This document shows positions 1 through 5,275 of a stretch of 5,275 bases of DNA, in pieces (the first letter of the stretch is position 1; the number at the start of each line of letters is the position of its first letter). Source of the DNA: Bacillota bacterium. GTDB taxonomy: Bacteria; Bacillota; Dethiobacteria; Dethiobacterales; Dethiobacteraceae. Where the stretch lies: the NCBI GenBank assembly GCA_024650095.1, contig JANKMV010000021.1:1-5275 (forward strand). The letters are read 5' to 3'. The position numbers and the translations under genes are program-made. The notes under the pieces were generated by a model, which saw nothing but the letters and a program-made list of their open reading frames with translations, was not told where the DNA came from and did not search any database.

Positions 1-1656
1 GGCCCCTTTAGGTTTCTTAACATTTCGCACGTGGGTATAATCAACGGGCACATTGTTGGAAGCAGAAGCCTTGCTAAAGCGAGCCGCGAGTTGAGCTGCA
101 AGCAGAAGGGTAGCTTCTGGTGGTTCTGAGTGCTTGATGATTACATGTGATCCCGGAATGTCCTTAACATGTAGCCATACATCAGCAGGTGACGCTGTGC
201 GCAAAGTAAGTTGATCATTTTGGCGGTTATTTTTACCCACATAGATATCAAATCCATCTGGAGACCGATAATGCAGGGGGCGAGAGGGTGGTGTTACCAC
301 ACGTTTTTTTGCTGGTTTGCTTCGTATCATACCAGCACTCTCCATTTCTTCACGCACTTCAAACAGCGCTTCATAATCGGCATGTTGGGTTGCTACCAGG
401 AGAGATTCCAAGTACTCTATTTCGTTGCGAGTTTCGGCTAGACGTTTAACAATAAATTTCTTTCCATCACGTAACTTTCGATATTTTTTAAAGTAGCGTT
501 GCGCATTCGCTTGCGGGGAAAATGCTGGATCAAGGGGAATGATCATCTGCTGGCTACTATCCTCATAGTAGTTGGGGACCCTGGCTTCTTTCATGCCAGG
601 GTGAAGTGTGTGCAGACTTGCTGTAAGCATTTCACCCCAAATACGGTATTTATCAGCGCCTTCCATTGTTAAAAGGTCATTTCCCTGCAAGCGTAGCTTC
701 TTCTCGTTGCGAGCTAAATGATTCGTAATAACTTCGGCGAGTTGTCGTTTAATTTCTCCGGTTTTTTGTTTCTGCATAACGAAAGTATAATACGCGTCGA
801 GCGCTTCATTTACGGATGAGAAAAAATCTAATTTTGCGCGAGGGTGTTGTATGGGTGCCATCATTGAAAAGATGGATTTTCCTTCTGCCGTTTTTCTAAT
901 GCAGGGCGTAAGTTGGCCGGATGAAAACGCCGTTGCCAGTTGTCGTAATTCCATCGTTAAGGGACGTAGCATTTCTAGGGGATGACCTGACTCCCCCCCT
1001 GATGCTCGTAGCATAATTTCTGCAGCCAAGTCTCGGCTAATACCCATAATCGTTTGCACAAGCGCTTTTTCTGCGGTCTCCCCCGCTGTTTTCATCAGTA
1101 CTGTCGCAAGTTCTTCCTCCGTAAAGTCGAAGATATTTAGTTTATCCTGTGTAGGGGGAGCATAATATGGCTCACCGGGCATAATTACGCGATGACTCAT
1201 GGTGTTATCCACGATTTTTACACTACCAAGAATAATGGGATCCTCAATTTCGTTTGGTTTTGCCAGAATAATATTGGAATGCCTGCCCATAACCTCACAG
1301 ATTAAACTTTTTTTCGTGTCATTGCCGAAATCATCATAAGAGCGGAAGACAAAGGATAAGACACGCTCTAAACCTATTTGTTCTACGCTGAGAAGACGAG
1401 CTCCCGATAGGTGCTTGCGTAGTAACATGCAAAAGGCGGGTGGAGCCGAGGGATTATCCGGTTTTTGCGTGGTGAGGTGCACACGCGCTAATCGTGCATC
1501 TGCAGAGCAAGTAAGTATATATCCCGCCTCACGAGTACGCAAATGCAAGTTTATTTCTTGCGCGTGTGGTTGAAATACCTTTTCTACTCTAGCACCTACC
1601 AGTTGTTTTTGTAATTCCTGACGTACAGCAGCCATGGTAAATCCATCGTATGCCAT
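1..1656 (-). CDS. rqcH: RqcH/Rqc2-type ribosome quality control protein (NFACT family), 3' end outside window
   Basis: Family role: RqcH binds 50S subunits carrying a stalled peptidyl-tRNA and recruits tRNA-Ala to add C-terminal alanine tails that mark the peptide for degradation. Older annotations call the family fibronectin-binding protein A. Seen: 552 codons run without a stop to base 1. The NFACT-N domain (about 1-170) has D4-G5, FCMLLRKHL at 75-83 and the MGRHSNIIL motif near 128-136. A helical, HhH-like part follows (about 175-230), then a coiled-coil middle (about 273-445). The NFACT-R domain (from about 453) has VGKNNRQND at 473-481 and WLHVKDIPGSHV at 494-505, and continues to KKPKGA at the window edge. 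B. subtilis RqcH is about 570 residues, so roughly 25-30 are missing here. The ATG is fixed by GAGGAGGT at 1670-1663, six bases upstream, with an in-frame TAA at 1674-1672. It is divergent from the calcium ATPase gene. Oddity: E97-R98 replaces the usual D97-R98. Family assignment is near certain; the function is inferred. Confidence 0.96.
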   Translation of the reverse strand, partial: MAYDGFTMAAVRQELQKQLVGARVEKVFQPHAQEINLHLRTREAGYILTCSADARLARVHLTTQKPDNPSAPPAFCMLLRKHLSGARLLSVEQIGLERVLSFVFRSYDDFGNDTKKSLICEVMGRHSNIILAKPNEIEDPIILGSVKIVDNTMSHRVIMPGEPYYAPPTQDKLNIFDFTEEELATVLMKTAGETAEKALVQTIMGISRDLAAEIMLRASGGESGHPLEMLRPLTMELRQLATAFSSGQLTPCIRKTAEGKSIFSMMAPIQHPRAKLDFFSSVNEALDAYYTFVMQKQKTGEIKRQLAEVITNHLARNEKKLRLQGNDLLTMEGADKYRIWGEMLTASLHTLHPGMKEARVPNYYEDSSQQMIIPLDPAFSPQANAQRYFKKYRKLRDGKKFIVKRLAETRNEIEYLESLLVATQHADYEALFEVREEMESAGMIRSKPAKKRVVTPPSRPLHYRSPDGFDIYVGKNNRQNDQLTLRTASPADVWLHVKDIPGSHVIIKHSEPPEATLLLAAQLAARFSKASASNNVPVDYTHVRNVKKPKGA

Positions 1657-1683
1657 TCTGGTACCTCCTCGTTAACATATTTA

Positions 1684-1713
1684 AGTATAGCAGTCCCATG
1701 GGGAGCAAGGCAA
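1684..1713 (-). promoter_or_regulatory. Probable promoter of rqcH with extended -10
   Basis: On the minus strand a TATACT -10 box (1689-1684) is preceded by TGC (1692-1690), giving the extended form TGnTATACT. An 18-base spacer separates it from a weak -35, TTGCCT (1713-1708, 4 of 6 matches to TTGACA). Transcription would start near 1677, leaving a leader of about 20 bases that contains the GAGGAGGT ribosome binding site. The extended -10 may compensate for the poor -35. This is a sequence match only; no start site is known. Confidence 0.55.
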
Positions 1714-1729
1714 TATCAACTCGTAATTC

Positions 1730-1786
1730 TTGTCCTAAGTAGGTGCTTTTTCCGCCAATTTTGCCATATACATGGCGGTAGGACAA
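1730..1786. repeat. Bulged 14-bp inverted repeat in the divergent intergenic region
   Basis: The continuous right arm TGGCGGTAGGACAA (1773-1786) is fully complemented by a left arm split in two: TTGTCCTA (1730-1737) and CCGCCA (1752-1757). The two halves are separated by 14 unpaired bases (1738-1751), and a 15-base loop lies between the arms. An alternative small hairpin, GCCAT/ATGGC, can form across the loop. The repeat ends 24 bases before the ATPase start codon and lies upstream of the rqcH promoter. It could be a folded 5' leader of the ATPase mRNA or a protein-binding site. Neither side has a T-run, so it is not a standard intrinsic terminator. I see no convincing plus-strand -35/-10 pair around it; AT-rich TATATA/TATACA at 1787-1794 is the best -10 candidate and is weak. 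Confidence 0.6.
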
Positions 1787-1799
1787 TATATACAACCGT

Positions 1800-1806
1800 G
1801 GGGTGA
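1800..1806 (+). promoter_or_regulatory. Ribosome binding site that sets the ATPase start
   Basis: GGGGTGA (1800-1806) resembles the GGAGGTGA anti-SD complement and ends four bases before the ATG at 1811. The in-frame upstream ATG at 1772 has no purine-rich sequence before it and sits at the edge of the inverted repeat. The ATG at 1811 is therefore preferred, and the 13 extra N-terminal residues are probably not translated. Confidence 0.75.
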
Positions 1807-1810
1807 GTGT

Positions 1811-4549
1811 ATGAATAATTTGCCGTGGAGTAATGTGCCGTTTGACGAAGTGAGCCGTCATTTTCAGGTAGATGCGCAGCAAGGACTATCCGGAAGGGAA
1901 GCAACTCAGCGACTCCATCACAATGGACACAATGTGCTAGCTAAAAAGAAAAAAGTTTCGCCGCTTGTACTATTTTTATTTCAGTTTCGAGATTTTATGG
2001 TTTTAGTCCTTTTGGGTGCCACACTTCTATCTGCTGTGTTGGGTGAATATACCGACGCTGTGGTTATTATTGGCATTGTTTTAGTTAACGCAATCTTGGG
2101 TTTTTTCCAAGAATATAGAGCAGAACAATCCCTCGAAGCACTGCGGGAGCTAACCGCACCCACAGCCAGAACCGTTAGGGAAGGGGTGAGGTGTGAAGTC
2201 CCAGCGGAGGAACTTGTGCCAGGTGATGTGGTTATCATCGAAGCGGGTGATCGTATCCCCGCAGATATTCGTCTCGGAGAAGTTCGCCAACTATCAGTTA
2301 ATGAGGCATCTCTGACTGGCGAATCAGAACCTGTGCAAAAACAATCGACAGAGCTATTTGACAAGGCTGCTGTCTTAGGCGATCGTGTCAATATGGTTTT
2401 TATGGGAACGATGGCGGTGGGCGGCCGGGCAAGTGGTATCGTTGTGGCAACCGGTATGGAAACAGAAATGGGTCGTGTGGCACATTTAATTGCTGACGCC
2501 CAAGATGACGAGACGCCGTTGCAAAGACGACTAGAGCAAATGGGACGCTATCTGGTCATCGGTTGTCTTCTCATTTGTGGGTTAGTGGTTTTAATGGGTG
2601 TAGCACAGGGTTTACCCGCGTATAAAATGTTTATGGCCGGCGTTTCATTGGCCGTGGCGGCCATTCCAGAAGGGCTACCCGCGGTTGTCACCATTGCGTT
2701 AGCCGTTGGTGTACAACGCATGGTGCGTAAAAACGCTGTAGTAAGGCGACTACCCGCCGTTGAAACATTGGGGTGTGCAACGGTCATCTGCTCTGATAAA
2801 ACGGGAACACTGACGCAAAATAAGATGAATGTACAGGAGATTTGGGCGGGTGGTCAACAGTACCAGGTAGAAGGAGAAGGGTATAGTCCCCAAGGGCAGA
2901 TTGTTAGTGGTGGAAGGAAGGTGAAGCCCGCTAATGATTCTGGTTTGCTGCTAACCTTGACAGCCGCAGTTCTCTGCAATAACGCCCAACTATATAAAGG
3001 AAGTGTGGAAGTTCAGCCATTATGGCGAGGAAAGAAGCAAGAATGGGAAATTCATGGGGATCCTACAGAAGGCGCTCTCCTTGTGGCTGGTGCGCGGGCT
3101 GGCTTATGGCGCGAAGACTTAGAGCGGTCGATGCAGCGCCTTTCAGAGCTGCCCTTCGACGGCATTCGTAAGCGCATGTCCGTCTTATATCATGGTGCAC
3201 AAGGTGAGGTCGTGTACGTCAAAGGTGCTCCGGAAAAGGTAATAGAGCGTTGTAGCCATATCTACTATGAGGGGCGTGTAGTTGAGTTCTCGCGCGCGTT
3301 GCGTGAGGAAGTAATGACGCAGAATGAGACCATGGCAGCGCTGGCGTTACGAAATCTTGCGGTGGCGTATCGTCCTCTTCCGTCTGGGAGTAGAAATGAT
3401 GCAGAGATAGAAAACCGCTTAATCTTTGTGGGTATTTTGGGTATGATTGATCCACCTCGACCTGAAGTTATGTCTGCTATTGCCAAATGCCACGGTGCGG
3501 GTATAAAAACGGTGATGATTACTGGTGATCATAAAACAACGGCCATGGCAATCGCAAGAATGTTACGCCTTTTGCCAGTGCGAGGAAAGGTGTTAACAGG
3601 CAACGAATTAGATTCATTAAGTAATGCACAGTTAGAAGAAGTTGCTGAACATACCTTCGTTTATGCCCGTGTGACACCAGAACATAAGCTACGTATTGTA
3701 CGTGCCTTGAAACGGTGTGGTCATATTGTAGCCATGACTGGAGATGGTGTGAACGATGCTCCGGCCGTTAAAGAAGCAGACATAGGGATTGCCATGGGGA
3801 ACAGTGGCACAGATGTGACAAGAGAAGCTGCAGCCGTGGTGCTAACGGATGACAACTTTACCACCATCGTGAATGCTGTGGAAGAAGGGCGCGGCATCTA
3901 CGATAATATTCGTAAGTTTATCCGCTTTCTCTTGGCCTGTAATACAGGCGAAATTCTCACCATGCTCATTGCCATGTTGGTTGGTTTACCTATACCTTTA
4001 AGAGCCATTCAGATTTTGTGGATTAATCTAGTGACGGACGGGCTCCCGGCAATGGCCTTGGGTGTAGATCCCGTCGACCCAGATGTGATGGCAAGAGCTC
4101 CTCGCTCACCTCAAGAAGGTATCTTTGCTCGAGGGCTCTGGCAGAAAATAGTTGGTAGAGGCACACTGATTGGTCTTACGACAGTGTTAGTATTCGCTTG
4201 GTCACTAGACCAGGGGATCGGCATTGATGAGGCAAGAACCATGGCTTTTACCACCCTCATTCTTACCCAGATGGTATATGTTTTTGCTTGTCGCAGTGAA
4301 AATAGAAGCTTTTTTCAGATTCCAATATTTTCGAATCCTTGGTTAGTTGCCGCTGTGATCTCTTCGATGGGTTTACTTTTAATTGTATTATATCACCCCG
4401 TACTTGCCACCATTTTTGCTACCATACCACTGCAGATTGAACAATGGATAGTGATTTGTGTAGCTGCGCTATTTCCCGTTATCCTAAATTCAGTAGCATC
4501 TCTACTGAAAAGCATTTTTTCTCCTCATATCGTCGTGCTAAAAAAATAA
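1811..4549 (+). CDS. Calcium-transporting P-type ATPase, SERCA-like (type IIA), YloB-related
   Basis: Family role: a cytoplasmic-membrane pump that uses ATP to export Ca2+ through an aspartyl-phosphate intermediate. Seen, in the 912-residue numbering from 1811: an N-terminal cation ATPase domain; TGES in the actuator domain at 169-172; the phosphorylation site DKTGT with D329; nucleotide-binding F449 (FDGIRKRM) and KGAP at 471-474; TGD at 571-573; and the hinge TGDGVND at 643-649. Ten membrane segments can be picked out: M1-M2 about 45-100, M3-M4 about 240-305, and M5-M10 about 700-900. Calcium ligands match SERCA: PEGLP in M4 (E287, like E309), N711 and E714 in M5 (N768, E771), and N739, T742 and D743 in M6 (N796, T799, D800). 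In M8, Q820 replaces E908. All catalytic motifs are intact and the length fits the family (YloB about 890). No yybP-ykoY-type riboswitch is recognisable upstream. Ca2+ is the likely substrate, though Mn2+ transport is not excluded. Confidence 0.97.
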   Translation: MNNLPWSNVPFDEVSRHFQVDAQQGLSGREATQRLHHNGHNVLAKKKKVSPLVLFLFQFRDFMVLVLLGATLLSAVLGEYTDAVVIIGIVLVNAILGFFQEYRAEQSLEALRELTAPTARTVREGVRCEVPAEELVPGDVVIIEAGDRIPADIRLGEVRQLSVNEASLTGESEPVQKQSTELFDKAAVLGDRVNMVFMGTMAVGGRASGIVVATGMETEMGRVAHLIADAQDDETPLQRRLEQMGRYLVIGCLLICGLVVLMGVAQGLPAYKMFMAGVSLAVAAIPEGLPAVVTIALAVGVQRMVRKNAVVRRLPAVETLGCATVICSDKTGTLTQNKMNVQEIWAGGQQYQVEGEGYSPQGQIVSGGRKVKPANDSGLLLTLTAAVLCNNAQLYKGSVEVQPLWRGKKQEWEIHGDPTEGALLVAGARAGLWREDLERSMQRLSELPFDGIRKRMSVLYHGAQGEVVYVKGAPEKVIERCSHIYYEGRVVEFSRALREEVMTQNETMAALALRNLAVAYRPLPSGSRNDAEIENRLIFVGILGMIDPPRPEVMSAIAKCHGAGIKTVMITGDHKTTAMAIARMLRLLPVRGKVLTGNELDSLSNAQLEEVAEHTFVYARVTPEHKLRIVRALKRCGHIVAMTGDGVNDAPAVKEADIGIAMGNSGTDVTREAAAVVLTDDNFTTIVNAVEEGRGIYDNIRKFIRFLLACNTGEILTMLIAMLVGLPIPLRAIQILWINLVTDGLPAMALGVDPVDPDVMARAPRSPQEGIFARGLWQKIVGRGTLIGLTTVLVFAWSLDQGIGIDEARTMAFTTLILTQMVYVFACRSENRSFFQIPIFSNPWLVAAVISSMGLLLIVLYHPVLATIFATIPLQIEQWIVICVAALFPVILNSVASLLKSIFSPHIVVLKK

Positions 4550-4567
4550 TGGAAAAAGTAATGTAAT

Positions 4568-4595
4568 TTGCCAAAAGGAAATTTTCTGATACAAT
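4568..4595 (+). promoter_or_regulatory. Probable sigma-A-type promoter for yicC
   Basis: A TTGCCA -35 (4568-4573, 5 of 6 matches) is followed by a 16-base spacer and a TACAAT -10 (4590-4595, 5 of 6 matches). TGA directly before the -10 gives an extended TGn element. Transcription would start near 4602, giving a leader of about 40 bases that contains AAGGGG (4632-4637), six bases before the yicC ATG. The promoter begins only 18 bases after the ATPase stop codon, and no intrinsic terminator is visible between the genes, so readthrough from the ATPase is also possible. Confidence 0.7.
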
Positions 4596-4643
4596 ATGGC
4601 TAGTGGTATTATTTAATTAGAGGACGGAGAGAAGGGGATTTAC

Positions 4644-5275
4644 ATGATAGCGAGTATGACGGGTTATGGTCAGGCAGAAAACGATGGTGGTGAAGCTATC
4701 CGCATCAAGGTGGAAATGCGCTCAGTTAACCATAGGTATTTAGATATATCCATACGCACACCACGGGAAATACAATCCTTGGAAGATCGTGTGCGTCGCC
4801 GCATACAGCAGACATTAGGGCGGGGGCGAATTGATGTCTTTATTTCTTGGCGTGATGAAACAGACGATGCTACGAGCGTGATTTTAGATCGTGCACTGGT
4901 GCGGGGATATCAGCAAGCATTACAAGAAATAAAGGATCTTTGCTCATTAGATCAAACACCAGATTTAGAGCTGATAGCTCGTTTCCCCGATGTCCTCCGC
5001 GTCGAGAAACCACAGGTAGATATGGATGAAGTTTGGGCACGCTTACAGCAGGTGGTAGATCAAACGCTTGAGAATTTAGTTAAACAAAGGCACGAAGAGG
5101 GCGCACGCTTGTATGATGATTTTATGATGCGTTTGGCTAGTGTTTCTTCAACCGCTACTGAGGTTGAAGAAAGAGCGCCGGTCTTAGTGGAAGAAAACCG
5201 TAAAAAGTTAGAAGATCGAATGATGGAATATTTGGGACAAGCTGAGATTGACCCTGCCCGTTTGTTGACAGAAGC
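4644..5275 (+). CDS. yicC: YicC/YloC family endoribonuclease, 5' part only
   Basis: Family role: E. coli YicC and B. subtilis YloC have been reported as oligomeric endoribonucleases acting in the cytoplasm; physiological targets in most species are unknown. Seen: 210 complete codons, open to the window edge. The N-terminal YicC domain (about 1-155) carries the typical start with SMTGYG at 4-9, MRSVNHRYLDI at 25-35 and GRGRIDV at 59-65. HEEGARL at 150-156 marks the approach to the C-terminal DUF1732 region, which is cut off after about 55 residues, within the stretch EIDPARLLTEA. The usual length is about 290 residues, so roughly 80 are missing. The start is supported by family alignment at SMTG and by AAGGGG six bases upstream. 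It lies 94 bases downstream of the ATPase stop, with its own probable promoter. In related genomes it is followed by remA, gmk and rpoZ, which suggests it begins that operon here too (inference). Confidence 0.95.
   Translation, partial: MIASMTGYGQAENDGGEAIRIKVEMRSVNHRYLDISIRTPREIQSLEDRVRRRIQQTLGRGRIDVFISWRDETDDATSVILDRALVRGYQQALQEIKDLCSLDQTPDLELIARFPDVLRVEKPQVDMDEVWARLQQVVDQTLENLVKQRHEEGARLYDDFMMRLASVSSTATEVEERAPVLVEENRKKLEDRMMEYLGQAEIDPARLLTE

Noticed and set aside
211..441. 76-residue plus-strand open frame
   Set aside because: It lies wholly antisense to the well-conserved NFACT-R and coiled-coil coding sequence of rqcH, has no ribosome binding site and resembles no known protein.
1..1656. 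Reading the NFACT protein as a surface fibronectin-binding adhesin
   Set aside because: The name comes from streptococcal and listerial work. This protein has no signal peptide or anchor, and its motifs match the cytoplasmic ribosome quality control family.
1672..1810. yybP-ykoY (manganese) riboswitch or another known metal riboswitch upstream of the ATPase
   Set aside because: I could not find the conserved paired and loop segments of that class. Only the bulged inverted repeat is supportable.
1589..1904. Two overlapping minus-strand frames (97 and 62 residues) across the divergent region
   Set aside because: They run across the rqcH promoter and into rqcH in other frames, or antisense to the ATPase start. 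Neither has a convincing ribosome binding site or recognisable composition.
1981..3486. Minus-strand open frames of 73-136 residues inside the ATPase gene
   Set aside because: They are antisense shadows of strongly conserved ATPase motifs (actuator, M4 and nucleotide-binding regions), and their sequences are low-complexity or Ser/Thr-rich as expected of such shadows.
4505..4590. Intrinsic terminator after the ATPase gene
   Set aside because: The only pairings (AAAA/TTTT around 4508-4520 and GAAA/TTTC near 4578-4586) are short and AT-only, and no GC stem is followed by a T-run.

Overview
The window is an ordinary chromosomal segment from a bacterium that is most likely a member of the Firmicutes (Bacillota). 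Three lines of evidence point there: strong AGGAGG-type ribosome binding sites, a bacterial-type Rqc2/RqcH (NFACT) protein, and the gene set NFACT protein, SERCA-type calcium ATPase and YicC/YloC protein. From memory, this is the Bacillus subtilis yloA-yloB-yloC neighbourhood. Base composition is roughly balanced. I cannot place the organism more finely from this sequence.

Layout. Positions 1-1656 (minus strand) hold nearly all of an RqcH-type ribosome quality control protein. It is open throughout the reading frame and lacks only its last ~25-30 residues, which lie beyond base 1. Positions 1657-1810 are a divergent intergenic region. It carries the rqcH ribosome binding site, a probable rqcH promoter with an extended -10, and a bulged 14-bp inverted repeat just upstream of the next gene. 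Positions 1811-4549 (plus strand) encode a complete 912-residue P-type calcium-transporting ATPase. The gap at 4550-4643 contains a good sigma-A-like promoter. Positions 4644-5275 (plus strand) hold the first 210 codons of a YicC/YloC family endoribonuclease, which runs off the right edge.

How the genes relate. RqcH acts on stalled 50S-nascent chain complexes, the ATPase exports calcium across the cytoplasmic membrane, and YicC/YloC cleaves RNA. They do not form an obvious pathway. rqcH is transcribed away from the other two, and the promoter ahead of yicC suggests that yicC and whatever follows it can be expressed independently of the ATPase. In related genomes remA, gmk and rpoZ usually come next.

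I found no mobile element, CRISPR array, RNA gene or unknown gene system. No stretch over 300 bases lacks a gene. The observations most worth checking are the E-R pair in RqcH where the characterised family members have D-R, and the bulged inverted repeat in the divergent region.
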